In this document: positions 23,306 to 35,529 of the stretch, piece by piece
Layout: every line of letters starts with the position of its first letter
How positions within the stretch are numbered: the stretch's first letter is position 1
Source of the DNA: Asparagopsis taxiformis
Lineage: Eukaryota; Rhodophyta; Florideophyceae; Bonnemaisoniales; Bonnemaisoniaceae
Assembly: GCA_030407315.1 (NCBI GenBank)
Contig: JALQPE010002660.1
Span: forward strand, 19,922-83,921
Length of the DNA stretch: 64,000 bases
Direction of reading: 5' to 3'
The notes under the pieces: model-generated
Told to the model about the DNA's origin: nothing
What the model saw: the letters and a program-made list of their open reading frames with translations, nothing else
Databases searched by the model: none
Made by a program: the position numbers and the translations under genes

Positions 23306-25075
23306 TCCTGATATAGTAAAATTCGGTGTCTGGGAGTGGTGGATGAGATGGAGCGTCACGCTGTCGTGGGCATCTTTCTGGGGTAGAGGAAGGCAGTTCT
23401 AGCGCTATGAGGATGGGGCATGGACGGTATTCATATGGGAATGGACAGAATAGTACGGCTAGGAATTTTTATTTCGTAGTGACTATGAGCTAGCGAGAGG
23501 TATACGCGGTAGGATAGGTAGCAATCTAAGAGGGTGCGATATGGGAAGCTTCACTCTGGATTTGTTTATTTGCGCAGGCTACATTGAGAATAAACAATCC
23601 CTATGTTAAAAATGCTACTACAACTAACACTATTCCGACGAGTAAAACTAAAACTACTAGAAAAGTCTAGAAATCTATCAACTGATTGAGCTGCATGAAT
23701 AAGCTAGGAAATGAAGAGAAGAAGAAAAAATGATGTAGAGAAAGGAAACAAGTTAGTGACGTTGAATTGGAGAGGGAAATTGATGGTGATTAGGAGACTA
23801 ACGTACCTTAACAAATACCATTGCATCCCAAATTGAGATATGTACTCACAGGCAGAGCAGAAAAGAAAAGTATTGGAGAAGTGGTAAGAGAGAAAGATAA
23901 ATGAAAGTAGAAGTGGAACACTCACCGACTGGAAACCTGAGAAAGAGAAACGAATAGAAAACTGGGTAAGTGGCGTGAGTTGTGGAAACGTACCATCATG
24001 GTTCATATCAGTCGGAGACAAAGCAACAACTTTGGCTTTGGAAGCAGTATTGATGATCTACAACTTATGCTTTGGAAGCAGTATAGATGATCTATACTGC
24101 TTCCACAGCCAAAGTTGTTGCTTTGTTTCCGACGGATATGAAGATGGAAACAGGGATTTCCAGAATCTGTCGTTTAAGTAGCACTCTGCGGGCGGAAGTG
24201 ACTTGTAGGAGAACAATAGAGGGATGAATTTGAAACGGAGCGGTGCGATGGGAGGCCCAGAAAAACGATACCTAGGGTGCGAATTACGCTTTGAACCACA
24301 TGACCTGGCAGAACAGGCGCAAAATTATTGTATCTTCTACCGCCTTCTCTAGTCTATAATGACGTCATCACTACAGAAATATAGGAAAAACACTAGCATA
24401 TGGGGCCTACTGGAAAGGGGGAGGTGAAGAGTAGGAAAAATGGCGCATCCAGTGATGATTTGGACGGTATATATCGATGACGTCATTGCATGCTCTGAGC
24501 ACACTTGGCAGGCAGTCAAAGCGGGCCACGTGGATATGGGCGGCTAGGAAACAGCAGTGTGGGAGAAATTTTATAATTTTCATGTTGCAAGCGAGCAGTG
24601 AATCTGCATTGCAATATATAAATTATACTAATTTAAGATATCACACCGAGTACGATTCAACGAGAGATTGTGCTTTCAACTTGTAAATAGGGCCGAAAAT
24701 GGTAGAGTATACGAGTAGGAAGTACGTGTATGAGAAAATCAGATTCAGTATTAGTGCCTAGAGCATCACTGCGAAATAAACGACCGTTTTCCGGAAATGG
24801 ATACATCTTGGCTGGGTTTGTGGTTAGGGGATGCGATACAAGATAGCAAAACGATGTTGAGTCCGGATGAAATAGCAATCAATGTGCATAAAGCAATGAG
24901 CATAGGGCAAAGCATTGTGGTGAACCAGTTCATTGGATCGAATGAAAGCCTGGAAAGGTTTCGTAACGGTTAAAAGTAGTAGTACTGTATTGAGATAGTA
25001 GTCATGTAGTAGAAGTTTAGAGTTGTATTCTATGCAACAAAACTGAACGAAGAAGAAAAGAACAAAAACATCAAG
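23306..25075. other. Non-coding stretch
   Basis: No gene is supported. It is AT-rich and contains the foldback element at 24002-24142. Confidence 0.5.
24002..24142. mobile_element. Small foldback element
   Basis: TCATATCAGTCGGAGACAAA (24003 on) pairs with the complement ending at 24141. The arms continue through GCAACAACTTTGGCT and a second inner GAAGCAGTATAGATGATC hairpin. The arms are about 50 bp and contain few mismatches. Confidence 0.8.
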
Positions 25076-26020
25076 ATGGCTCCGAGACGGACTCCTATTC
25101 GAAAGAAAACCACAAGTCGTAGGACAAAGGCGAGATTCGATTCACTCAATGTGGCCAGTCCCAGTAAACAGCTTCCTGGGAAACTGCAGGGAGAAATCCG
25201 CAGCAGTGATGCAGCCTGCATGAACAAAGAAATCCCGAGAGGTAATGAGCTACGACGTGAGTGTACCACAGATGACCTATTGGAGTCCCCAATCCCTATG
25301 GGTGACACAATAGAAGGTTGTATTGATGTGTACAGCAACAACGATGAAGCTGGAAGTGACATCTACGTAGCATCGAGCACGCTAATGGAATCGGAAGAAG
25401 CAACCGGACGAGGTTCTGATTCCATTTCAACTGGAGGCCCGATAGACCGAAATGCTGGGGATGAAGCATGTGGTGATTTCAAGGCATTACTACAATGGCC
25501 TGCGATGTATGGGGCTCTTCAGCTGAGTGGAACTCAAAGAATGACAAGAGCCCACTATGAAGGTACCCTGTTCGGAATGAATTTCCGCAGAGATCCAAGT
25601 GAGCACGTCCCGTCGGACTCTGTGATGCGACAGAAGATACTACCATTCTTGAGGAAACACTGCTATGCAAAGAGCTGTGACATCGAGTATCCGATAGACC
25701 TTCGAAAGAGCGGAGCAAGAGCTGCACAGCATCGAGGTGCAGTAGGAACCCGTGGAACAACAGATGACAGAGACAATTGTGGAGGAATGGCGAAAGTTCG
25801 TATTGTACTCCCAAGCACATGGGCTCTGAAAGATGTCCAGACTCGACCAATCTTTAAAGCATTCCGCAGTGATGCGAACAATCGAAGCTCGGAAGGAGAA
25901 AAATCAACCGCAGAGTGCAGCATTGAAGATTCGTTCATTGCAAAGTGCAGGAGGAACACTGGTTTCGATATGAACAGAACGTACTTTCGAAACCAGAATC
26001 GGCAAATTTTGAGATGTTGA
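25076..26020 (+). pseudogene. N-terminal fragment of a tnp2-like transposase
   Basis: A clean 314-codon frame starts at an ATG with a basic leader (MAPRRTPIRKK). The segment around residues 140-200 (LSGTQRMTRAHYEG then ILPFLRKHC and DIEYPIDL) matches the N-terminal region of the family-A transposase (LTGSTKSTAASLQ then VRPWLFYNAWL). In tnp2-like proteins this part precedes the catalytic core. Nothing of the core follows. Instead the last 30 codons (NTGFDMNRTYFRNQN) are antisense to a stretch near 38150-38190, so a rearrangement has replaced the rest. It may be a relic or a short DNA-binding derivative. Confidence 0.45.
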
Positions 26021-26363
26021 TTGACCCAGAAAAATGTTGATTGAATTGTAGCCAATGGGGACGACGATGAAATAATGATTGACTGGAATTCCACTGAAAA
26101 TCCATGTATGGTTCAGCCCTGCTCAGATCCGCTGTTTGGCAGCCTGTTTCTTCCTTTCTGCTATTTTGTACAGACAGCCTGTTTCCACTGCTTGCGATTC
26201 TGCCGTCCAGCGCTGCAGCAACCCTATTGGTAGTTACTAAGGAAATATGATCATATCTGAGCTCATAGATTACATAATTTTTTACAAAAATTTATTTATG
26301 CACCGTGTTTCTATTGACTGTATAGCAATGCCATGTAGACTTTCACACTCATTCTGAGCACGC
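26021..26363. other. Non-coding stretch
   Basis: Nothing supportable is seen, apart from two copies of a GTTGATTGA word near 26016-26043 that also occur as CAATCAAC near 38075-38130. Confidence 0.4.
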
Positions 26364-27584
26364 TCATAAGCAATCCGTCATGTCCAAACTATCACATCCC
26401 TTTTCCATAGTAATACCCTCACATAGGACATCTTTACTATATAATTGTAGCTGTGACCGGCACTGAAATGAAATCCCCGCGCCCAAGCGTACGAGATGCG
26501 AGTCGCTTAGCTCCAGCAATTCATTGCCCGTGCAGCGCGTCGCCGCCGATAACGCACCGTCATAAAACGCGTCCGATATGAACGAGCAAATGTTCGCATG
26601 CATGCGCTAGGATACATCGAGGAATAGACAGTGTATTATCGGCACTGTGATACTATCCCGCACGATATAAGACAGAAATGAAGTCCCTGATGCGCCGTTA
26701 TGCGCCCCGCGAATTGGCATTCCAAGCTGATGTTCGTCTCCTGTTCACGTTTTTCGCGCATCCTACCATAGCGATGAAATTGGCAGTGGGCACCTGACTC
26801 GCTTCGTCGGTGAATAAATAGTCAAACAGTCTCTCCGCTTGCTCGCGTGACAGTTGGTAGCATGTTTCTCCTACCAGTACGCCACCATTGTTGTCTTGTA
26901 TGTGCAAATTATTGATTATCCGTTTCAGTTCACATTCCTTGTTCATGCTGGCTGTGCCGAGCTTCCATACGAAATCTTTCGTCACCCCTGATCCAATGCA
27001 CGCGCTCAGTAGATTGATAATTGCTGCGTGCGAATTGAAGCTTACAGCTACTTTCTTGCCGTGTTGCATCACCAGTTGGGATATCACCTTGCCAGCCATA
27101 TACATTTTCCCGCTCCCGGGAGGCCCTTGAATTACCAGTGTACAGCTCTCTTTTCTTGAGGCGAGGAATTCGGTTGTTCAGGTAAAGCAACTGCGGTCTG
27201 GAATAGGTGCTCTAGATCGCCATCGATTTATTCCTGATTGTCAGCCTTTCCCCGCAGTAATGCTTCAATGAGAGATACTTTTTCATCTGAACTGTCGCTA
27301 ACCAAGCGTTCCGCCGATCGCAGCTCGCTCTGTCGCAGCGGGGGACTGCAAATACTGAGACCCTCACGGTTGATCAGCCAACCAAATTTCGGCGGTGTAA
27401 AGTTACTTTTTCTGCCAGTGGAAAGCGTTACTCTTCCCATCCTATTTTCAGTTGCGTTGTCTATACTTCCCACTGTCAAGAAACTTGTTCTCATATTGGC
27501 ATCGCCGCTGTTCAACGAGTCGTTCGGGCATGGTATCACAAATACAACGCTACTATCTGAGGACAATACACATGGTTTTCGCAT
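26364..27584 (-). pseudogene. Superfamily 1 helicase remnant (RecB-associated type)
   Basis: Reading down from 27584, a beta-rich region (RMGRVTLSTGRKS) precedes a Walker A motif, GPPGSGK (about 27103-27125), where M replaces the usual T. Then come VAVSFNSHAAI, a DEAS box in YLFTDEASQV, and after a frame change GDEHQLGMPI (26721-26741). A last frame gives RMHANICSFISDAFY-like residues. These are motifs I, Ia, II, III and IV of SF1 helicases, closest in memory to the TM0106-like helicases that carry a RecB nuclease domain. At least three frame changes and a stop show decay. The nuclease domain expected upstream (27.6-28.1 kb) is not clearly readable. Confidence 0.55.
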
Positions 27585-28182
27585 GCTGAATAAATGTTTT
27601 TACAGCGTCTTTGGCCCTTACTTCCCAGCACTTGGTGCCGTTGCAGTACGCATTAGCCTTATAGAAGCGAGACATTCATCGTCTTCCCTCAGCGCATCAA
27701 AATTGGATCGCTATGCTAATTTCACTCGCTTGTAACACTCCCGCCGCACAGGAGCTGATTACAGTATGTAGAAATGTAGAGAGTTTGAAAAGTTTGTCCA
27801 TGACGTGATCGCTGTCGCATTTTGGCATCCACGTCCACCACATCTGAAGCAATGTGTTAATGGGGCGACAGTGCTTTCGGGAGGTAGTTTGCGGTTCCTG
27901 TGGGGAAAGCGGAAATGGGGCGGCGGGGATAGTTTGCGTTCGGACGAAAAAAAGCGAGCTCATTGATCGAGTGGAAATTTCGTCCACACTTCGAATGTTG
28001 ACATTCAAACTGCAGACGCCGCAGCATCGCCTCGGCTTACCGGTGGGATATCATATGTTCGTCAAGGCTGTCGTAGAGGGAAAGACGGTCATGAGAGCGT
28101 TCACACATGTCTCATCGCGCATTAGTGCGACGTTGGTCGGGTAGGATGCTTGATAATATCTGTAATGTCGCTATCGTGTCCA

Positions 28183-28366
28183 CGCATGAAATGAAATAGC
28201 TTCTTCGATGTACAATACAGGTTCATGTCCTTCTGTGCTATACGAGCGTCACATTCCGCATACATAGCCATTCTCTCATCAAATGAAATAACCTCTCCGA
28301 TGTACAATAAAGGGGCATGTCCTTCTGTGCTATACGAGCGCCACATTCCGCATTGAACAGAGCAAC
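28183..28366 (-). repeat. 92-bp imperfect tandem duplication
   Basis: GATGTACAATA followed by CATGTCCTTCTGTGCTATAC occurs at 28207 and again at 28299. The period of 92 is not a multiple of three. On the minus strand both copies encode ARIAQKDM-x-LYCTS, but in different frames, so the duplication itself breaks the gene. Confidence 0.8.
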
Positions 28367-30368
28367 TTGCATTGGTGAGACGTTGGATCGAACACGCTCT
28401 GAGGAAGTAGGAAGGTAGTTCTCAAATGCAAAAAGCTTGACGGAAATGCCCTTGATGACGTCCAGATCGTCGATGGCACCCAGCTGCGTCTTAGCAGGAT
28501 ATTTGGCTTCGAATTCAGCAACCTTGTGATGGAGGCGCGGTCTATGACAGTAGACGTATTTCCGTCTCTAGTATACGAGGAACTTCCGTTTGATAGTAAC
28601 CTGGCTGTAGAGACTCTAGGTCGAGCGGCACTCAGTGCCGAATTGCTCGACCTGTTGCAAGCATCAAGCAAGCACTCTTACAGTCAACAGCGACAGACTG
28701 CACGAGCATATCTTTGGAGTGATTCTTAGCGTTAGATTCTTGGGAGCGCATTGATTCCCTACGATCAATTTCAGATACTGGAGGTCTTCCCGCTTCCGAT
28801 TTCTTGCCAAGGGGATCTTTAAGTAGAGACGACACGACATTTGACGACACGAGACGGCTTGCTAACATCACACTCAGATTGCACAGCATCACAGTCTTGG
28901 CCGCGTCCACAAGCTTCTGAAAGTGCAGCTCGAGTTGATCTTGCAGCATCTTCACGAGTAGAAATAGGATTTTCTATTCCCATGAGGCGGTTATCCTTAC
29001 CCCCACCAAAAAACTGCGTTACATCATCATCAAACGCAGAGAAGTCATTCATATCCATTGGCGGTCCGGCGTCGAAACCTGTACATTTATCGGCGGGATT
29101 GCTACCGTCGCCTTCCAAGTTCAAAGCATCGATGCCATTTGCACTTTGTGTTGTTTTAGGAACCGGTTCGGTCTAGATAGGAAACTTACAGATCCATCAT
29201 CAACGGTTCTACTTTCACTAGAATCACCAGGAGGAGAATGGCCCTGTTCCAAGACAAAATCATCCGCCCAATCGTCTGTTTCTGCAGCAGGATCTGCATA
29301 CACGCCAATGACATTACTCACACGAGGAAGATCTGATGCACCTAATTTGGCGTGCTGGTCCAACTCTTCGTCAAATGCAGTGAGAGTAATTGTATTGCGT
29401 GGACCGTGATCCCTAACACTGTTTGACGAGGTTGCTTTCTGCGGTGGTGATCTGCGATCGTGAAGACGAGTTATAGATCCGCTTCGCCTAGTGGCAGTTC
29501 CCTTCGCTGGAAACTTGGTTGGTGCGATTTCAGAGTCATCAGACAGTTCATCCTAGCCCCAATCGTCCACAGAGTCATCTGTTGTAATTGATGTACGTGT
29601 TGGAATGCGCGAAGAAAGAGCTGGTGTGGAATGAGTTTGGATGGTAGAAGTGTCTGGCGGATGGGTAGAAGGTGGAGGAATAGTTGGGCTCGCAATTGAA
29701 GCATTACGAAGACGCAAGGGCTGACGAGGAGTGGGGAGAGGATCGCGTAAGCGAATGCGAGGACTGTCATTGAGATTAAGTGTATCTGTCGACGATACTT
29801 GAGCAGATAATAGTGGTGGTCGAGGCGGAAGGGCAGGAGTGGCTGTTGCAGAGGTGCGACGGGTGGTGGCATGAGCAACAAGACGAATATCGGAAGAAGT
29901 TGACTCCTGAGAACTGCGCTCGGAAAAATTTCACGGAAGCTGGCGATGTGTTTTAGCTGTGTGCACTGGAGGAAATGACGAAGATGAGGGCACCGTTGGC
30001 GAATTATGCGCTTCCGAGAGGCGAATTCGAGCGCCAACTTCTTTGGTTACGACATCTGAAGTATGGGACGTATGGCGAAAGCGCTTCGAAGTAGGCTTGG
30101 GTGGAGGTTGCACTTTTCGTAATGGATTCTGTGAGTGATATGAACGCTTTTCTCGTGACTCTGGTTGATCAGACAAAGGCTGAGGAAAGCCATGCGAATG
30201 GGCGGTAGAATTTGGTGGTTTTAGTTGTGGTCGTTGCTGGTGATGCCATTCCAAAAAAATTCGCCAGAACAATTGTTTCCGCTTGAGTAGAATTGATTTC
30301 GCCCAAGTTGGCGACGGAAACTTGCGGTGAACAGGCGGGGAAGAATGCAAGGAAGACACAGAGAGCAC
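28183..30368 (-). pseudogene. Unrecognised decayed gene with a long disordered region
   Basis: From 30368 down to 29121 one frame stays readable apart from a TGA (29931) and a TAG (29553). It is rich in P, S and T, then acidic, with DDSVDDWG and ETDDWADDF. Further down, changing frames give a helical stretch (FQKLVDAAKTVMLCN) and then AIDDLDVIKGISVKL, FAFENYLP and ECGARIAQKDM, ending in the 92-bp duplication. The acidic DDW linkers recall those of large signalling proteins, but no kinase or other domain is visible, so no function is given. The parts may not all belong to one gene. Confidence 0.3.
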
Positions 30369-31333
30369 TTACGACGCGCGAAAAGCTGAGAAATGTGTGA
30401 CTATCACTCATGGAAGACGTTGAGGGCGGAAGGGAACACATTGCAGAGGGAGGATGTGCGAGGCGGAAGGGAGAGGGAATAATTTCATGGCCTTGATGGG
30501 TCATGCATGCACGGCTTACAGAACATGTGCATCTGGCAGTTAAATGGCCGGCGTGCTTCCAGTAGAAAGCCGCCGGCCGCGGGTACAAATTTGATCACAT
30601 GTCACAATTCAAAATTGTGACTCAAAATTTTGTACCGGCCTGTTGTGCTCAAATTTCAAGCACACCCCTCCGTGACATGTTGTACCTCCCGCCAATAAGT
30701 GGCAGTGTTTCGGTTGCATACTTTGAGCATAATGTGCACAATGTGCACAATGATTGTGTACATGTGTGTACTCGAGACGCCATGGCGTAGATGTCTTGGC
30801 GTTGCTCATTGTTATTCACGCTCAACAGTGCGTGCATGCCGACGCGGACATCAGCACACGACGGAGCATGTGATACGTCCATGCATGGACTGCATCACAC
30901 ACTCAACGTGCAAATAGGATCTTATAGCAGTCCATGCCTGGAGCATATGACTGTAAAGGGGTATAGGAGTGTGGAGCATGTATGACACGGGTGGTTGTAC
31001 ACATAAGTGTGTGGCGTTCGAGAATCAATAAGTGAAGCAGTGTATGGTCGTCGGCACTTTGCAATACGGCGTGTATTATTGTACAGGGGTATAGGAGCGT
31101 GGAGCATGCATAGCATGGATGGATTTACACATATGTTTGCATGAGTCTGTGGCGTGCATGGATGGCACGGAAGGGTGTACAAATAAGTGTGCATGTCTGT
31201 GTGGCGGCAGTGAAGCAATCAGTGCAACAGTGCATGCACGTCACAGCACTTTGCAATATGAATTATTATGAATGAGTGAGTGGCATTAAAGAGATTCTGA
31301 ACGACATACATTTATGTGAACGGTCTTACCAAC
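30369..31333. other. Non-coding stretch with a degenerate direct repeat
   Basis: No gene is seen. GGGGTATAGGAG(T/C)GTGGAGC occurs at about 30958 and 31085, and both copies run on to CACTTTGCAATA (near 31050 and 31245), giving two unequal repeat units. Several TGTACACATAAGTGTG words lie between. Confidence 0.5.
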
Positions 31334-32415
31334 TTATTTAAACGATGGCAACTGCTCTCGTACTCGATCACAGGTTGCACCATCTAACTTTCCGTCCACT
31401 AGCGATTCAAACGTTGTAATCACCGAAGTAAGCGCAATTGTGTCAATCCAGGGTGTAGGAGTGCCGAGCACAAAGCACGGTTTGTACCTACTCCGGTAGG
31501 AGTCAGCGTCCGTTTTGGTGTACCAATGAACCATCAATTTTGCGATACGGTTTCCCTTGCGCGTAATTCTATGTGTTCTCGCCACCCAGAACGGCTCCTC
31601 ATCCGTACACTGATCCCCTTTGACCACCAGAAACAACTTCTTTCCCGATTGTGTAGCACTCAGAAGACTCGGCGGCGCCGTTTCTTCGTGAATCGAAAGC
31701 GTCTCCGAATTTTCGGACTGTTGCACGATGGGCTTTTCAGTAGCTTTGGAGGGTTGAAACTGCTGCTCAGCACGCGATACTTCATTTTTGTCCGTAGGCT
31801 CAGCACGCGACACTTCATTTTTGTCCGTAGGAGATTGCGGCTGTGTTTGCGTCGCTAGATGCTTGTCCATATCAGATTTCTGTGCACTGAACGTGTCAAT
31901 GTGCGAATTTTTCGGCGCGGATTGATGCGCTTTGTCTGCCGGCAAGCGTACTCGATGGTGAGGAGATGGAGAGCGGAGTCGCATACAGCGCTCACAACGT
32001 TCACACTCTCCCCCCTTTTTTTCTCGATCGCCAGTTGCGCAGCTTTTTTCAGTGGTTTTTTGTTTGACCACTGCATCTCGCGGGAGAAGCCGAATACCTG
32101 CGTTAAGAATTGATAGCAGACGGCACTCCCGCGATATGCGTACATTTCCGACACCGGCTCATATAACGATACTAAGTAGCGCTGTCGTCTCGTACGATCA
32201 TACTCAACGACTCGAAATGAGTCCCTTACTAGATCTTCGCTGGCTGCAATTTCGAAGCAGCGCCGGGAACAGCATTGTACCTTGTGCAATTCTCCATCTT
32301 CGAACTTTTTCGCTATGATTTTTGCCCTGTTCAGATTTCTCTTCCTGATAGAGGACACCTGTCCTTTCATCGCGAAAGACAGTCGGTCTATTTTAGATCC
32401 TGATGATTCGGTCAT
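31334..32415 (-). pseudogene. Core-less derivative of a DUF7869-type transposase
   Basis: Reading down from 32415, the N-terminal part (VQCCSRRCFE, RRQRYLVSLYEP, CYQFLTQVFGFSR) matches the zinc-binding N-terminus of the transposase at 35668-38042. After a -1 shift near 32050, a disordered linker leads straight to the C-terminal SH3/chromo-like module (EEPFWVARTH...VHWY), which also matches. The roughly 500-residue catalytic middle, including the QVDN and GHTH blocks, is missing. The linker contains a 33-bp duplication (31765-31830) coding TDKNEVSRAE twice. It would be a DNA-binding or chromatin-binding relic, possibly a regulator of related elements, but the shift makes expression doubtful. 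Confidence 0.6.
31765..31830 (-). repeat. 33-bp tandem duplication inside a coding frame
   Basis: GCTCAGCACGCGATACTTCA and the rest of the unit repeat directly at 31798 with one change. The frame is kept because 33 is a multiple of three. Confidence 0.9.
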
Positions 32416-33720
32416 TGTTGATGGAGGTGGTATGGGGCGAAAGTGTCGGGGACTTGCAGCACATGTCCTGCTTTATACCAGAACGGGAACCAGCTTCTAA
32501 TCAGTTATAAACGTTCAGGATGTAAATATGTCACAAATGAGCGCTTTCTGTACTTTTCGGAACGAGATGTACTTCTTGAATTATGAGCCTTGAATCCATC
32601 GATCTCATTGGACGCCCGGAACTCTCTTGAATTGAAGGATTCCAGCGTGCCAGTCGTAGTTCAACCAGCAGTGACTGTGGAAAGACATGTTATCTGTCTG
32701 ATCTCTAATCCGAATACTCTTGGTGGGAACGATTCATTATCTGCTCCCGTTATTATTCCACATGTTCGTAGAACAATGTTCTGTTCATTGAATGGAGTCA
32801 TAATGTAAATGTTCTACCATTTATATGTATCAAGGTGCATGCTATTGCACCTGAACCTTGTAAACACCATTTTAGTTGTACAAAAATCGAATCAAGCTTC
32901 TGTAGTTTGAGAACAGTACAACGTACTACTTTTCGGCAGGCCTGCTTTGTGCACCGTTCAAGCAATAATAATGTTCTTTCGGTCTGAGTTTCTATTTCTA
33001 ATATGCATTGTTTATCGTCTAAGTTGCAGTGGGTAGGAATGTACTCTAAGGTGTAATGTAGGATATGGAATGTATTAAGGGATGAAAGAAACCTGGTAGC
33101 TGCGCTGTTTACTGAAAAATGGCATTGCAATGGGGAAATGAGAATGGGTTTTCGGTGTGCAAGATACTCAGACCTGTTCGGTAATATTGGTATCGGAGGG
33201 GAAGGTGGCGAAACCTGTTCAGAAATCCCTGCTATTAGCAGCGAAAAGATGATGTGTATACGGCCCATTTGCTGTATAGGAAATAGTCCTGGTGAGATGG
33301 GCCATTCCTAGGAAATATGAAAAAAAATATGCCAAGTGTTGTGAGCAATATAGCAAATCAGATTACCAAATCATTCCATCATCTGGATAGACACGGCCCG
33401 GCGCAATATAATTTTTAGAATACCCCACTACTGATATTTCTGATTGGCACTCATTGGGAGAGTGCTTGCGTCTCCTATCCACTTCAATTGTCTCCCTAGT
33501 AATGGGAACCACGAAACACGGGCCACCACCGCCGTCGTAATCCGGTTTGAGCCGTGTCGTGCCCTGCATGGCCAAGATGCTTCACCATGCCAAAACCGAA
33601 ATGACCGTTCACATTGGATCCAATGTGAACGGTCATTTCGGGTTTGGGCCAGTGTACTATGCATGGTGAAAGTACACTGTACTTGAGTATGGCGTTCATG
33701 ACAATCATTTCAAGTCCTTC
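32416..33720. other. Non-coding stretch
   Basis: No gene is supported. It contains the nested palindrome at 33581-33670. Confidence 0.5.
33581..33670. mobile_element. Nested palindrome, probable mini-foldback element
   Basis: The outer arms TTCACCATGC and GCATGGTGAA enclose a second palindrome of about 58 bp centred on GGATCC (33617-33622). The inner arms (AACCGAAATGACCGTTCACA) are nearly perfect. Confidence 0.75.
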
Positions 33721-35271
33721 ATGCGAAAGTGCGAGAAATTGATACAGAGTTTTATAGCTTCTGTTTCCCCTTCATTTCTTACCCGGCACTTCATTATTTC
33801 AGAACTGGATGACATGACGAGATTCTTCAAGAGGAGTGGGTCCAGACTCAGTTCCAAATCAGGTCCTCCAGAAGAGGAACCGGGTACTTCCACCATGAAG
33901 CACACTAATACCGCCTTATTTGCAGACGTCATGGAAGGGTCTACGAACACACGTGTTGATCCGCGGGCATGCATCCCACTCACTGCTGTTCGACAAGTGG
34001 TGCGCTCTGGTGTGTTGCGATTGAAGTCGATATTTTCTGGAAACATGAAGTCAGCACAATGTCAAGAACAAGATGAAACAAACGGAATTGATGGATTCAT
34101 TTCGGGCTCCGACAATGCGATCGTAGTCGAGTTGACCGGGTCGTTCCAGCGCCACATTATTGACGTTTTCAAAACGATACGCGGTCCTCAGGGTGATTTT
34201 CTTTCTGACAGTGAGGCGAAAGAGAAGTCCGAATGCCGTTCCGTTTGGTACGGAGTTGTTGACGGTATGCACAGACTGACTGCAATCCAGGAGCTAATGG
34301 ATGAGAACCCGGAGAGGTGGGACTCTTTTATGTGGCCTGTCACGATACTGAAAGGAGGTCATTCTATCCAAGTTCTGAAACAACTAGGCAGACATCAGAA
34401 CCGAAAGCATGATGCAAAATTATATGTCGAAACCACGTTCTATGATATCCTGAGCGGAATGAAAGAAGAATTTCAAGCCAGACCTTCGAAGCCAATATCA
34501 CCTCGTCCCAACAGAAACGAAACGGAAATTCGCTGCAATGTCCAGAATTCCCGTTTCGAAAGACAAACTTCTCACTCCAGGAACAAAATCTCCTGTTCTA
34601 ACAGAAGAGAAACATATTGGAATGTTATCCGAGATAATCAACACGTTTTGTCCTGAGAGGGGTTCAGTTATTGATGTTTACGGAGGAACACTTACTACTG
34701 CGATCGCAGCGATGAAGACAGCCCGTTCATGTGTGGTTGTGGAAGCTAGTACCAAGATTTTCCGTCTCGCTCATGAAAGACTTCGTTCTATTGCCGATGC
34801 TTTGTATCATAATGATCTGAGATCACGTATCGGATCGAAGAAGAGGAGAACAGGGAATCATGCAGAGGATGGCGTTCTGCTAAGCCAACCGAAAATCTGT
34901 TCGCTGCAGAAAAGGGAAAAGATGATAATACAAATGCCGGTAAATCCACTATCGAAGGAATAGAGAGAGTACTGAAAGGAGGAGATTCTGTTGAACTATA
35001 CATTTTGGATCAGGTCGTCGGAAAAGCGTCTCTCCTTTGTGCAGGAACTAGTGATGAGAGGTTCCAAACTACAATACACAATGTACCTCTAGCGAACTTT
35101 CAAGATGAGGATCAGAAACTTGTATCTTGTTATATGTTCGAACCGAACGAATGTTGTTTGGATTGTCCTTACCCGTACAAATACGGTGGTATTGAACCTC
35201 CTCCTGGAACTTTGAAAGGGCTGAACGGGATATTCGCATGGGACTTGAACAAGATGAGGCCGTTGTCTTAG
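33721..35271 (+). pseudogene. ParB-domain protein joined to a methyltransferase motif-I region
   Basis: The first frame (33721-about 34530) carries a ParB/sulfiredoxin-fold signature: a WYGVVDGMHRLTAIQEL stretch with DGMHR at 34261, preceded by a VRSGVLRLKSIF segment that matches the place in the two other ParB proteins here. After a +1 shift near 34530 the next frame holds LTEEKHIGMLSEIIN and IDVYGGTLTTAIAAM (34673 on). This aligns with the EQKSVALMMELI and DPFSGTFATGKAAM block, the SAM-binding motif I, of the methyltransferase at 10-13 kb. A -1 shift near 34890 continues to 35271. No DPPY motif is seen, so the methyltransferase part is incomplete. ParB-methyltransferase fusions are known from phages and bacteria. 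The DUF7869 transposase follows in the same orientation. Confidence 0.55.
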
Positions 35272-35529
35272 TCTTATTACGTATAGTTTTGCTCGGCAGA
35301 TTTGAACAAAACCACTGCAATAAACCTTTAGCTCTGTTTCGTACCATTTGTAAACCTTCAGAGAGGAAAGATTGTTGTCATTTTTCCCGTAATCATGGGC
35401 GCATGAAGAGCACAAATCAACCAATCAGCCGTACTCCATTCACAACAGAGATTGATTTGACATAGGTATTTGGCGCTGTATCCTGGGCCAACTATCGCCG
35501 TCGAGGAGGCCACTCTGCATCCATATTAG

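Noticed and set aside
29471..30037. Minus-strand frame of 188 codons
   Set aside because: It is a shifted shadow; the frame ending in DDSVDDWG and ETDDWADDF reads on across 1.2 kb and looks more like protein.
35089..35271. DCPYPY as a methyltransferase motif IV
   Set aside because: The spacing and residues do not match DPPY/NPPY, and the surroundings show no target-recognition region.
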